DNA from: DASQFQ01 sp963722815
GTDB taxonomy: Bacteria; Actinomycetota; Thermoleophilia; Solirubrobacterales; Solirubrobacteraceae
Assembly: GCA_963722815.1 (NCBI GenBank)
Contig: CAVROM010000011.1
Span: 1 to 64,000, forward strand
DNA length: 64,000 nucleotides
Direction of reading: 5' to 3'
Both the position numbers and the translations under genes were made by a program. Under the pieces are notes generated by a model. That model saw only the letters and a program-made list of their open reading frames with translations, had not been told where the DNA came from and did not search any database. Below are positions 36,878 through 45,008 of this stretch, in pieces (position 1 is the stretch's first letter; the number at the start of each line of letters is the position of its first letter).

Positions 36878-37605
36878 AGCGTCAGCGGCTCGCGCGAGCG
36901 CACCCGCAGCAGCCACCAGGCGCCGACCACGATCATCAGCACCGACACGAACTGCGCGAGGCTGAACGGCCCCCAGATGTCGTCGTTGCGGCGGATGAAC
37001 TCGACCAGGAAGCGCTCGATCCCGGCCAGCACCGCCCACCAGCCGATCAGCTCGCCGGGGCGCACCTTGTCGCGCCGCCGCCACAGCCAGATCGTCACCG
37101 CGCCCATGACGAGGAACTCGTAGATCGGCGTCGGGTGCACCTCGACCGTGGTCGGCACCGTGCCCTTCGGATACGCCATCGCCCAGGGCAGGTTCGAGGG
37201 GATGCCGTAGTCGCCGTCGCCCGCGAGCTGGCAGCCGAGCCGCCCGACCGCGTAGCCGATCGCCAGCGCCGGCGCGCCCATGTCGAACAGCCGGTAGTCG
37301 AGGAAGCCGCGATGGCGCGCATACACCATGACCGCCAGCGCACCGCCGAGTGCGCCGCCGTAGAACACGAGCCCGGTGCCCGAGAACAGCGAGCCGAGGT
37401 TGCCCTTCTCGACGACGTACCAGAGCTTGGCCCCCGCGATCCCGCCCACGCCGGCGCAGAACATGATCTCGTAGACCCAGTCCACCGGCAGGCCCAGCTC
37501 CTTGAGCCGCCAGGCCACCAGCACGCCGGACGACACCAGCGCGAGCGCCAGCATCAGCCCGAAGGTCTGCAGCGTGAAGCCGAGGATGTGGAGCTCGGGG
37601 AGCAC
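36778..37605 (-). CDS. lgt: Prolipoprotein diacylglyceryl transferase
   Basis: The 275-residue membrane enzyme has seven hydrophobic segments and the Lgt signature GYAVGRLGCQLAGDGDYG with its essential arginine. It attaches diacylglycerol to lipobox cysteines, such as those of the lipoproteins in this window. I use GTG 37605 (VLPELHILGFTLQTFG), 9 nt after a TACAGT -10. The C-terminal 33 residues are Ser/Ala-rich and antisense to the conserved end of the OCD-like gene. Confidence 0.92.
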   Translation of the reverse strand: MLPELHILGFTLQTFGLMLALALVSSGVLVAWRLKELGLPVDWVYEIMFCAGVGGIAGAKLWYVVEKGNLGSLFSGTGLVFYGGALGGALAVMVYARHRGFLDYRLFDMGAPALAIGYAVGRLGCQLAGDGDYGIPSNLPWAMAYPKGTVPTTVEVHPTPIYEFLVMGAVTIWLWRRRDKVRPGELIGWWAVLAGIERFLVEFIRRNDDIWGPFSLAQFVSVLMIVVGAWWLLRVRSREPLTLQSSTTVPSSRSSAPRKARAAAASSSSATPTDL

Positions 37606-37614
37606 CGGCTCCCC

Positions 37615-37620
37615 ACTGTA
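37615..37620 (-). promoter_or_regulatory. -10 hexamer TACAGT for lgt
   Basis: Nine nt separate it from the GTG at 37605. It lies within the 23-bp gap after the M23 peptidase gene. Confidence 0.45.
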
Positions 37621-37628
37621 CCTCTGGC

Positions 37629-38834
37629 CTAGAGGTAGCCCATCGGGTTGACGGGCGCGCCGTTGATGCGCGTCTCGAAGTGCACGTGCGGGCCGAAGCA
37701 GTGGCCCGTGCAGCCCGAGTAGCCGATGACCTGGCCCTGCGAGACGCTCTGGCCGACCGACACGCCGATGCTCGTCTGGTGGCCGTAACACGTCGACAGC
37801 CCGCCGCCGTGGCCGATGCAGGTGTAGTTGCCGTAGCCGCTGACCCAGCCGGCGATCAGCACGCGGCCGGACTTGGCGGCGTGCACCGGCGTCCCCGATG
37901 GCACCGCGATGTCGACGCCCGCGTGCAGCCGGCCCCAGCGCATGCCGAAGGGCGACACGACCGGGCCGTTGACGGGCCAGATGAGCCCGCCGGAGCCCGG
38001 CTTGATCGGGCCGGCCGCGACCGGGCCGGTGCCGTTCTGGGCAGCGGCGAGGCGGGCCTGGATCTTCGCGCTCGCTTTCTCCAGCAGCGCGAGGTCGCCC
38101 TCGAGGTGCTGGCGGCTGTTGCGCGTGCTGGCGAGCGCGGTCGACTTGGCGGAGCGCACGCGGGCGAAGGCGTCGCGGCGGTCGACGAGCTGGACCCGGA
38201 CGCGCGAGACCGCGTCACGGCGCGCCGCGATCGCGTTGGCGATCCTCGTCTGGCGCTGCTCCAGCACCGCGAGGTGCTTGGCGGTCTTCTTGGCCTCGGC
38301 CCGCGCGGTCCGGACGCGGTCGATGATCCGCGAGTCCTGGTCGGAGACGCGCTTCATGAACTCGGTGCGCTCAAGCAGGTCGGCGAAGCCGTCGGACTCG
38401 AGCACGACGGTGATCACGTCGGGCTTGTCGGCCTTGTAGAGCTCGACGAGGCGGCTCGCCAGCGCGATCCGCGCCTCGGCAAGCCGGGCGCGCAGCCGCG
38501 CCAGCCGGATCTTCTCCTGCCGCAGCTGCTCCTGGATGCGCGATAGCTCGGCGCGCTTGGCGTCGAGGTCGCCCTGGATCGCCACCTGCTTGCGCTCGAG
38601 CACGGTGATGTCGCCCTGCAGCGAGCCGATGCGCTTGCTGTAGCGCGTGATCGTGCCCGAGAGGACGCGCTCGTGCCCCTTCTTGGCCTCGATCAGCCGC
38701 TTCTTCCGCTCGATCTTCGAGCCGATCGACGCCGCCTGCCCCTGCACCGAGCCGTCGGAGAGCATGGGCAGTACCGCCCACAAGGCGAGCGGAATCACTG
38801 CCACCGTGATGAGGAGGCCGAGCCTGGAGCGCAT
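37629..38834 (-). CDS. Coiled-coil M23 peptidase (EnvC/NlpD-like)
   Basis: The 401-residue protein has an N-terminal membrane or signal helix (LGLLITVAVIPLALWAVL), then about 230 residues of coiled coil (heptads from SIGSKIERKKRLIEAKK onward) and an M23 LytM domain. GRLHAGVDIAV has the zinc His and Asp, and GPHVHFE the second His motif, so the metal site is complete. It cleaves peptide cross-links or activates amidases at division. I prefer ATG 38834 over TTG 38846 because the TAGACT -10 abuts the TTG. Confidence 0.88.
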   Translation of the reverse strand: MRSRLGLLITVAVIPLALWAVLPMLSDGSVQGQAASIGSKIERKKRLIEAKKGHERVLSGTITRYSKRIGSLQGDITVLERKQVAIQGDLDAKRAELSRIQEQLRQEKIRLARLRARLAEARIALASRLVELYKADKPDVITVVLESDGFADLLERTEFMKRVSDQDSRIIDRVRTARAEAKKTAKHLAVLEQRQTRIANAIAARRDAVSRVRVQLVDRRDAFARVRSAKSTALASTRNSRQHLEGDLALLEKASAKIQARLAAAQNGTGPVAAGPIKPGSGGLIWPVNGPVVSPFGMRWGRLHAGVDIAVPSGTPVHAAKSGRVLIAGWVSGYGNYTCIGHGGGLSTCYGHQTSIGVSVGQSVSQGQVIGYSGCTGHCFGPHVHFETRINGAPVNPMGYL

Positions 38835-38845
38835 CCCGGCGGGCA

Positions 38846-38851
38846 AGTCTA
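38846..38851 (-). promoter_or_regulatory. -10 hexamer TAGACT for the M23 peptidase
   Basis: It is 11 nt from ATG 38834. Upstream, at 38889-38896 and 38901-38908, the octamer TGCAACGT occurs twice at a 12-bp period and may be a regulator site. Confidence 0.4.
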
Positions 38852-38919
38852 GGGGGCGCCCGCTCCGGGCTCAGGTCCTTATGTCGTGTGCAACGTTTCC
38901 TGCAACGTGCAGGGATTTC

Positions 38920-40419
38920 TCATCCGAGGTCGTGGAGCACGGCCTGCGCGGCGTTGCGGCCGTTGACCGCGATCACGCTGCCGCCCGGGTGGGTGCCCGC
39001 ACCGCACAGGTAGACGCCCTCCGCACCGGTGCGGTAGGGCAGCCGCCGGTCCCACATGAATTGCGGCAGGCACTCGCCCTGGAAGATGTGGCCGCCGGTG
39101 AGCCCGATCTTGCGCTCGACGTCGGGCGGCGCGAGCGCCTCGCGGTGCTCGACCAGCTCGCGGAAGCCGGGGGCGAAGCGCTCGATCGAGGCCTCGACGC
39201 GGTCGGCGATCTCGTCACGCCGGACGTCCCAGTCGAACTCGTACGGCACGTACTGGCAGAACGCGCTCATCACGTGGCGCCCCTCGGGCGCGACGCTGGG
39301 ATCGGCGACGGTCTGGAAGTACAGCTCGCACCACAGCTCGTCGGCGACGTCGCCGGCCTCCGCGAGGCGGCACGCGCGGTGCATGGCGTCGGCGCCGCCG
39401 GTCACGTTGACCGTGCCGCGGGTGGCGTGCGCGGCGGCGGGGAACTCGGGCAGCCCGCGGAGCGCGAAGTTGACCTTCAGCACCGGGCTCTGCATCGGCA
39501 CCGCCTCGACCTGTTCGCGGAACGCGGCGGGCGCGCCGCCGTCGAGCATCGCCAGCGCGCGCCGCGCGTCAGCGTTGCAGACCACCACGCGGGCCGCGAT
39601 CTCGGTGCCGTCCTCGAGCTCGACGCCCTCGCCCGGGCGGATCGCGGCCACCGGCACGCCGGTCCGCACCTCCGCGCCGGCCTCGCGGGCGGCGCGCTCG
39701 AGCGCGAACGAGACGTTGCCCATCCCGCCGCGCACGTAGGTCCAGGCGCCCGGGATGCCGGTGAGGCGCCCGCTCGAGTGGTGCCAGTTGACGTAGGCGG
39801 TGCCGGGGTCGCGCGGCGAGGCGAACGTCCCGATCACGCCCTGGCCGGCGAGCGCGTCGACGACGCGGTCGGAGAAGAAGCGCTCGAGCGTCGTCGTGTG
39901 GCTGTCCTCGAACAGCGTCGCGATCGCGACCTCGTCGCCGTCCAGACGGGCCTCGATCTGCTCGCGCGAGGGCGGCTCGGCGAGCCACAGGTCGTCGGGC
40001 CCGTCGGGGCGCAGCGCGTCGCGGATGCGGCGGGTCAGCGCGGTGTACTCGCGGTAGCCACGGCCGTTTTCGGGGCCGAGCTCCTCGACCGTCCGCTCCT
40101 CGTCGATCCACTCCGTGAACGCGGTGCCGTCGCGGAACGGGACCGTGATGTAGGGATCGTCCGGGTCGAGCGGGATCAGCTCGTAGCCGTGGCGCTCCAG
40201 CGCCAGCTCCTCGACCACCAACGGGTGCAGGAGGCCGGCCAAGTACGCGCACGGCGAGATCGAGTAGCCCGGCCACGGCTCCTCGAGCGTGCAGGCGCCG
40301 CCGACCTGGTCGCGGCGCTCGAGCACGAGCACGCGGTGGCCGGCGCGCGCGAGGTAGGCGGCCGCCGTCAACCCGTTGTGGCCGGCGCCCACCACGACGG
40401 CATCCCATCTCTCGGTCAT
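38920..40419 (-). CDS. PYROXD2/phytoene desaturase-like FAD oxidoreductase
   Basis: The 499-residue flavoprotein has the dinucleotide-binding VVVGAGHNGLTAAAYLARAG at residue 8 and ends in the FAD contact GVYLCGAGTHPGGSV. The central part GTAYVNWHHSSGRLTG and GGMGNVSFALERAAREAG are typical of the CrtI/PYROXD2 family. No carotenoid genes are nearby, so the substrate is unknown. It is divergent from htpX; a TAGGAT -10 lies 6 nt before its ATG. Confidence 0.82.
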   Translation of the reverse strand: MTERWDAVVVGAGHNGLTAAAYLARAGHRVLVLERRDQVGGACTLEEPWPGYSISPCAYLAGLLHPLVVEELALERHGYELIPLDPDDPYITVPFRDGTAFTEWIDEERTVEELGPENGRGYREYTALTRRIRDALRPDGPDDLWLAEPPSREQIEARLDGDEVAIATLFEDSHTTTLERFFSDRVVDALAGQGVIGTFASPRDPGTAYVNWHHSSGRLTGIPGAWTYVRGGMGNVSFALERAAREAGAEVRTGVPVAAIRPGEGVELEDGTEIAARVVVCNADARRALAMLDGGAPAAFREQVEAVPMQSPVLKVNFALRGLPEFPAAAHATRGTVNVTGGADAMHRACRLAEAGDVADELWCELYFQTVADPSVAPEGRHVMSAFCQYVPYEFDWDVRRDEIADRVEASIERFAPGFRELVEHREALAPPDVERKIGLTGGHIFQGECLPQFMWDRRLPYRTGAEGVYLCGAGTHPGGSVIAVNGRNAAQAVLHDLG

Positions 40420-40425
40420 GGCCGG

Positions 40426-40431
40426 ATCCTA
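40426..40431 (-). promoter_or_regulatory. -10 hexamer TAGGAT for the PYROXD2-like gene
   Basis: Six nt before the ATG at 40419. Confidence 0.5.
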
Positions 40432-40449
40432 AGCGGTGCGTAATTTCAC

Positions 40450-40477
40450 TTGGATCGCAGCGATCGCCGCTTATACT
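40450..40477 (+). promoter_or_regulatory. Sigma-A-like promoter of htpX-pspAB
   Basis: TTGGAT (40450-40455), 16 bp, TATACT (40472-40477). This is the clearest -35/-10 pair in the window and lies 11 nt before the htpX ATG. Confidence 0.65.
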
Positions 40478-40488
40478 TCGTAAGCACT

Positions 40489-41391
40489 ATGCCTCGACCG
40501 ACCTCATTCGGCAAGGACACCGGGCTCCAGATCCGGATGACCTTCGTCTTCTTCCTCCTCGGCGTGCTCTACGTGGCGCTCATCGTGGCGCTCCTCGCCA
40601 GCGGCGCCAACGGCGTCACCGTCGCCTTCATCGCCGGCGGCCTCGCGCTGTTCCAGCTCTTCGGCTCGGACAAGCTCGCGCTGCACGCGATGGGCGCGCG
40701 CGAGGTCACACCCCAGGAGGCGCCCGAGCTGCACGCGATGATCGATCGCCTGTGCGTGCAGGCCGACCTGCCGAAGCCGAAGGTGGCGGTCGCCGACACC
40801 CGGATGCCGAACGCGTTCGCGCTCGGCCGCTCGCCCAAGTCGGCGACGGTGTGCGCGACGACCGGGATCATGGAGCTGCTCTCGCCCGCCGAGCTCGAGG
40901 GCGTGATGGCGCACGAGCTCAGCCACGTCGCCAACCGCGACGTGCTGGTGATGACGCTGGCCGGCTTCTTCGCCACCATCGCCGCCTACATCGTGCAGTT
41001 CGGCTTCTTCTTCGGCGGTGGCGGCGGCTACGGCGACGACGACGACAACCCGAGCTTCATCGTGCTCTTCCTCGTCTCGATCGCGGTCTACATCATCTCG
41101 TTCTTCCTCATGCAGGCGCTGTCGCGCTACCGCGAGTTCGCCGCCGACCGCGGCTCCGCGCTGATCACCGGGCGCCCGAGCGCGCTCGCCTCGGCGCTGA
41201 TGAAGATCTCGAGCGGCATGGAGCGGATCCCGCAGAAGGACCTGCGCGCGTCGAGCGAGCTGAGCGCCTTCTACATCTTCCCTCCGGGCGTGAAGGGCTC
41301 GATCTCGGGCCTGTTCGCGACGCACCCGCCGATGGAGAAGCGTATCGAGGCGCTGCAGCGGCTCGAGGCGCAGCTCCAGGGTCGCGCGTAA
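40489..41391 (+). CDS. htpX: HtpX-like M48 membrane metalloprotease
   Basis: The 300-residue protein has two N-terminal membrane helices, the zinc motif HELSH near residue 140 with the third ligand in YREFAADRG, and two further helices around a Gly- and Asp-rich loop. HtpX degrades damaged membrane proteins. Its linkage to pspAB, pspAA and pspA here matches the envelope-stress gene sets of actinobacteria. ATG 40489 is preferred over an upstream in-frame ATG because the promoter lies between them. Confidence 0.9.
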   Translation: MPRPTSFGKDTGLQIRMTFVFFLLGVLYVALIVALLASGANGVTVAFIAGGLALFQLFGSDKLALHAMGAREVTPQEAPELHAMIDRLCVQADLPKPKVAVADTRMPNAFALGRSPKSATVCATTGIMELLSPAELEGVMAHELSHVANRDVLVMTLAGFFATIAAYIVQFGFFFGGGGGYGDDDDNPSFIVLFLVSIAVYIISFFLMQALSRYREFAADRGSALITGRPSALASALMKISSGMERIPQKDLRASSELSAFYIFPPGVKGSISGLFATHPPMEKRIEALQRLEAQLQGRA

Positions 41392-41394
41392 CCT
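41389..41394 (+). promoter_or_regulatory. -10 hexamer TAACCT before pspAB
   Basis: It includes the htpX TAA stop and lies 9 nt before the pspAB ATG, so pspAB may have its own start in addition to read-through. Confidence 0.35.
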
Positions 41395-41403
41395 GGGGAG
41401 CCC

Positions 41404-41976
41404 ATGGGCTTCCTCGACGTCCTCACCGGCAAGCGCAAGATCAAGGGCCCCGCGCCCGACCGCCTCTTCGCCATGAGCACGGCGGGCGTCACGCTCGAGA
41501 CCGAGATGGGGCTCAAGACCGCGGGCAAGGCGGCGATCGTCTTCCAGCCGCTCGGCACCGCCGACTTCGAGGGCATCGTCGCCGAGATGGAGGAGCTCGT
41601 GAAGAGCACCGGCGACGAGACCGGCACCACCATCGACCGGCAGGACGACAAGTTCGGCTACCGCTGGATGGTCTTGAACGACCCCGACTACGAGGACCTC
41701 GTCGTCGGCGTCAACGCGGTCTCCAGCGAGCTCCAGGGCGGCGGCTACGGCGACCGCCTGCTGGCCGCCGTGTTCGCGTTCCGCGACGACCAGGCCAAGC
41801 CCGTCTACTGGATCTACAACTACAAGCGCGGCGCGTTCTACCCGTTCGTGCCCGCCGGCGGCGAGCAGCAGCGCGACTCCGAGCGCGAGCTGCGCCTCCA
41901 GGCCCAGATCGGCGCCGACCTCCCGGTCGAGACCGAGCTGGAACGCTGGTTCCCGCTCTGGGACATCCCGATCTAG
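41404..41976 (+). CDS. pspAB: PspA-associated protein PspAB
   Basis: The 190-residue protein has the family start MGFLDVLTGKRKIKGPAPDR and LFAMSTAGVTLETEMGLK, and the conserved end LPVETELERWFPLWDIPI. It contains no enzymatic motif. PspAB proteins are encoded with pspA or htpX in actinobacteria and are thought to assist the membrane-stress response. Here it follows htpX by 12 nt, and pspA and pspAA lie 0.5-1.5 kb away on the other strand. Confidence 0.85.
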   Translation: MGFLDVLTGKRKIKGPAPDRLFAMSTAGVTLETEMGLKTAGKAAIVFQPLGTADFEGIVAEMEELVKSTGDETGTTIDRQDDKFGYRWMVLNDPDYEDLVVGVNAVSSELQGGGYGDRLLAAVFAFRDDQAKPVYWIYNYKRGAFYPFVPAGGEQQRDSERELRLQAQIGADLPVETELERWFPLWDIPI

Positions 41977-41984
41977 AGCCCGCG

Positions 41985-42448
41985 CTAAGCGGTCGCTGAG
42001 CCCGTCGCGAGCGGGCGGATCAGCGGCACCATCGCGGGGATGACGCCGCGCTGGACCTCGCCCAGCGCGAGCGGGCCGGCGTCGATCACGTCGAGCGTGG
42101 CGCGGTTGCAGTTGCAGCCCTCCGCGAACGCGCGCCAGGGCGTGTTGAGGCGGTCTTGCCAGCGCGCCCAGCGCGGCGACTCGGAGCGGATGTGCTCCAT
42201 GAACAGGAGCCGGCCGCCGGGTCGCAGCACGCGGCGGATCTCGCGCAGCGCGGCGGCCGGGTCCGGCACCGTGCACAGCACGGGCGTGGAGACCACCGTG
42301 TCGAACTCGCCGTCGGCGAACGGCAGGGCCTCGGCGGGCGCGCCTGGGCCTGCGCGAGCGCGCGGCGGCGCGCGGCCAGGCCGGCGCGCTCGGCGAGCCA
42401 GAAGAACGGGTCATACAGAACGGCGGAGAGGCGCTGCCGGGTCGTCAT
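41985..42448 (-). pseudogene. SAM methyltransferase with motif I deleted
   Basis: The N terminus (LSAVLYDPFFWLAERAGLAA) and the C-terminal half (VVSTPVLCTVPDPAAALREI, then RVLRPGGRLLFMEHIRS and CNCNRATLDVIDAGPL) match UbiE-like class I methyltransferases. About 50 residues between them, including the SAM-binding GxGxG motif, are missing. The two halves are in different frames, joined near 42345. Total length is 464 nt against the usual 600-650. It is therefore either a real internal deletion or an assembly deletion. It lies inside the psp cluster. Confidence 0.75.
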
Positions 42449-42482
42449 GCCCTGCAGACGGCGCCTCGCCGCCGTGCATTCC

Positions 42483-42761
42483 TCAGTCCGGGATCAGCCC
42501 TTCGCCGGTGAACTCCTCCGACGCCTCGACGAACGAGGTGTCGGGCGGCGGCAGGATCACGTCCGAGCCCTCGAGCTCCTCGCCGTCGAGCAGCGAGCCC
42601 TCGCTGCGGATCAGCGCGAGCAGCTCCTCGAAGCGCTCGTGGAACGCGTCCTCGTCCCCGCCCTGGACCGCCTCGACAACGCCGTTGTCGAGGTCGTTGA
42701 GGCGGTCGGCCTCCTCGTCCGGGAACCGGTACTGGCCCTCCGTGGAGATGCGGACGATCAC
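42483..42761 (-). CDS. pspAA: PspA-associated protein PspAA
   Basis: The 92-residue acidic protein begins VIVRISTEGQYRFPDEEADR and contains LNDLDNGVVEAVQGGDEDAF, both typical of PspAA, a small partner of actinobacterial PspA. GTG 42761 overlaps the pspA stop (GTGA), so it is translationally coupled to pspA. Confidence 0.85.
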   Translation of the reverse strand: MIVRISTEGQYRFPDEEADRLNDLDNGVVEAVQGGDEDAFHERFEELLALIRSEGSLLDGEELEGSDVILPPPDTSFVEASEEFTGEGLIPD

Positions 42762-43519
42762 GCCTGCCCCTCCTTGCCCGGCTCGAGCGCCGGGGTCTCG
42801 GGCGCGCTGCCCTGGCCGAGCTCGGCCTTCATCTTCGCGAGGTCGTCGTCGACCGCGCTCTGCGAGGTCAGCTCGTGCAGCTGACGGTCGATGTCGTCGC
42901 CACCGCCGCCGAGCGCGAGGTTGTCGTCGAAGGCGCCCGCGGCCTCGAGCTCCTCCATCGCGCCGGCGCGGGCGCGCATGTTCTCGGTCTTGTCCTGCGC
43001 GCGCTGCATCGCGAGCCCGACGTCGGCCATCTCCTCGCCCACGCCGGTGGCGGCCTCGGAGATCTTCACGGAGGCCTCGGCGGCGGAGTACTGCGCCTTG
43101 ATGACCTCCTTCTTGGTCCGGAACTGGTCGATCTTCGTGCGCAGCTGCTGCTCCTTCTGGATCAGCGTCTGCTGCTGCTGCTCGAGCTCGGCGACCTGCT
43201 GGTCGAGCGACTGCAGCTCGCCCTGGGCGAACTGCTTGCGCTCGAGCGCGGTGCGCGCGAGCTCCTCGTTGCCGGCCGAGAGCGCCTGGCGCGCCTGGGT
43301 GTCGAGCTTGACGACCTGCTGCTCGAGCTTCGACTGCTGGAGCTGCAGCCGCTTCTTCGACGTCACGACATCGGCGATGCCCTTCTTGACGTTCTGCAGC
43401 AGCTCTATCTGGCGCTGGTAGGAGTACTCGAGCGTCTCGCCCGGGTCCTCGGCCTTGTCGAGGAGCTTGTTGATCTTCGCCTTGATGACGATGGACATGC
43501 GTCCGCCCATGCCGGCCAC
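42758..43519 (-). CDS. pspA: Phage shock protein A homologue (PspA/IM30)
   Basis: The protein is one long coiled coil (SIVIKAKINKLLDKAEDP, then about 200 residues of heptads rich in Gln, Lys and Glu, with LEQQVVKLDTQARQALSAGN). PspA/IM30 forms ESCRT-III-like assemblies on stressed membranes. AGGAGG (43525-43530 on the + strand as CCTCCT) lies 5 nt before a GTG at 43519, which I take as start. ATG 43510 and 43498 are alternatives, and conservation is clear only from 43498. It heads the pspA-pspAA operon. Confidence 0.85.
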   Translation of the reverse strand: MAGMGGRMSIVIKAKINKLLDKAEDPGETLEYSYQRQIELLQNVKKGIADVVTSKKRLQLQQSKLEQQVVKLDTQARQALSAGNEELARTALERKQFAQGELQSLDQQVAELEQQQQTLIQKEQQLRTKIDQFRTKKEVIKAQYSAAEASVKISEAATGVGEEMADVGLAMQRAQDKTENMRARAGAMEELEAAGAFDDNLALGGGGDDIDRQLHELTSQSAVDDDLAKMKAELGQGSAPETPALEPGKEGQA

Positions 43520-43561
43520 GATGGCCTCCTGTGAAAGTCGAGATTCGAAGTCCGGCGATGG

Positions 43562-43567
43562 TATACC
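43562..43567 (+). promoter_or_regulatory. -10 hexamer TATACC for the thioesterase
   Basis: Seven nt before ATG 43575. Confidence 0.45.
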
Positions 43568-43574
43568 CCGGCTC

Positions 43575-44049
43575 ATGGAGCCTCGGCCCGTCGCGCATTC
43601 CCTGTCCGTGCTGGTCCACTGGCTCGGCCCGACGGACCTCAACTCCGCCGGCTTCGTGCACGGCGGCGTGGTCATGAAGCTGTGCGACCAGGTGGCGGGT
43701 CTGGCGGGCGTGCGCCACTCGCGGCGGCCGCGTAGTGACGGCGGGGATGGACCGCATGACGTTCAACGAGCCGATCCACATCGGCGAGCTGCTGACGCTG
43801 CGCGCATCGGTCAACGCGGTCTGGCGGACGTCGATGGAGGTCGGCGTGCGCGTCGAGGCCGAGCGCCCCGCTGTCGGGACGGTCCGGCACACCAACAGCG
43901 CCTACCTCACGATGGTGGCCGTCGACGACGAAGGCCGCCCGCGGGAGGTGCCGCCGCTGGCGGTCGAGAGCGCGGACGAGGAGCGGCGCGAGCGCGCCGC
44001 GCAGACGCGCCGCCGCAACCGCCTCGCCGAGCGCGACGAGATCGTCTGA
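43575..44049 (+). CDS. Hotdog-fold acyl-CoA thioesterase (one frame break)
   Basis: The protein resembles the YciA/ACOT type: N-terminal LVHWLGPTDLNSAGFVHGG with the catalytic acidic residue in KLCDQVAGLAG, then MDRMTFNEPIHIGELLTLRA and VGVRVEAERP of the second strand set. It hydrolyses acyl-CoA. An extra base near 43719-43724 separates the helix GVRHS from GGRVVTAG; restoring it gives about 157 residues, the normal length. It is divergent from pspA. Confidence 0.82.
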
Positions 44050-44055
44050 AGACGT

Positions 44056-44070
44056 GGGGGCGCCGCCCCC
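44056..44070 (+). terminator. Short GC hairpin after the thioesterase
   Basis: GGGGGC-GCC-GCCCCC, 7 nt beyond the TGA, in the gap between convergent genes. There is no T run. Confidence 0.4.
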
Positions 44071-44112
44071 TGCCAGGCGGGCGCCCCTCCCCTGCCCTCT
44101 ACTGAGGGACGA

Positions 44113-44715
44113 TTAGAAGCCGCGCGGGTGGCGGATCTTGTAGCCCGCCGACGGGCGCCCCTTGGCGCGCCAGCGCGGGCCGCTGCCGCCACCGGCGCCG
44201 GCCGAGCTCGTGTCGAGCCGCAGCCCCGCGATCACGGCGTAGGCGTGACCGGGGTTCGTGTAGACCGTGAACCAGGTGCCCGGGCCCTTCTTGCCCCAGC
44301 GCATGAACGAGCCGGAGTCGAGCGGGCGCTTCAGGAGCCCCGCCGCGTTGAGCGCGAACGAGACGGTGCCGGAGCAGTCGTAGCCGCGGCGCGAGATGAA
44401 GGACTTGTGGCCGCCGCCGTAGCGGTACGGCAGCTTCTGGAGCGTGTTGGCCGCCCAGATCGCGTTCTGCACGTTCGCCGGCGCGTCGGCGGGGGCGGCG
44501 GCGGTGCCGTCCGCGAGGAGCACGGCGCGCGCGCCGGGCACGATCGGCGTGGGCTGCCCCAGCGGGACCGTGCTCGGGTCCGGCGTCGGAGGCGGCGGGG
44601 GCGTGTAGGACGCGCCACCGGTCCCGGGGTCGGCGAACGCGCCCACCGGGGCGACGACGCAGAACAGCATTGAAAAAACGGCAAGGCAAAAGCCCCGTAC
44701 GGCAGTCCGAACCAT
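44113..44715 (-). CDS. Secreted NlpC/P60 peptidoglycan hydrolase
   Basis: The 200-residue protein has a signal peptide (RGFCLAVFSMLFCVVAPVGAFA), a proline-rich linker (SYTPPPPPTPDPST) and an NlpC/P60 domain with the catalytic Cys in GYDCSGTVSFAL and His in PGHAYAVIAGL. It cleaves stem peptides in the wall. The 5' leader contains a c-di-AMP riboswitch, so expression should fall or rise with c-di-AMP, as for other actinobacterial wall hydrolases. The leader ends in AAAGAGAAG, which may serve as ribosome site 7 nt before the ATG. Confidence 0.85.
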   Translation of the reverse strand: MVRTAVRGFCLAVFSMLFCVVAPVGAFADPGTGGASYTPPPPPTPDPSTVPLGQPTPIVPGARAVLLADGTAAAPADAPANVQNAIWAANTLQKLPYRYGGGHKSFISRRGYDCSGTVSFALNAAGLLKRPLDSGSFMRWGKKGPGTWFTVYTNPGHAYAVIAGLRLDTSSAGAGGGSGPRWRAKGRPSAGYKIRHPRGF

Positions 44716-44722
44716 TGAAAAA

Positions 44723-44864
44723 CTTCTCTTTCGTCGGCCTACGGGGTTAGCTGACGGGCTGGCGCTGAAAGAGCTCGCGCCTCAGGTCGCTCAAGACCTG
44801 ACTCGCCCCACACAACTGGGTCCCCCGCTGCCCGGCCATGACTCCGGACACTCGGCGTTGCTGG
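44723..44864 (-). ncRNA. c-di-AMP (ydaO/yuaA) riboswitch
   Basis: On the minus strand the leader runs through the conserved blocks CGCCGAGU, GCGGGGGACCCA, UGGGGCGAGUC, a hairpin AGGUC/GACCU, GGCGCGAGCUCUUUCAGCGCC-type pairing and the hallmark 3' segment CCCGUCAGCUAACCCCGUAG followed by GC and AAAGAGAAG. These match the order of the ydaO aptamer. It is preceded by TATACA (44873-44878), a -10 about 9 nt before the aptamer, and followed directly by an NlpC/P60 gene, the classic actinobacterial target. Confidence 0.88.
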
Positions 44865-44992
44865 CGCGGCACTGTATACCCCCGCGCCGCGTTATGTCCA
44901 ACCCGTGATCGTCGGATTCTCCAGCCGGCTTGAGAAATTTCTGCCGGCCTGTCGAATCACCGCTGATTGCGGACACCGACTTGGACAACGGC

Positions 44993-44998
44993 TAGCGT
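44993..44998 (+). promoter_or_regulatory. -10 hexamer TAGCGT for the CWB2 lipoprotein
   Basis: It lies 10 nt before GTG 45009. This placement excludes a GTG further upstream at 44967 as start. Confidence 0.45.
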
Positions 44999-45008
44999 GT
45001 CCCCGGTC

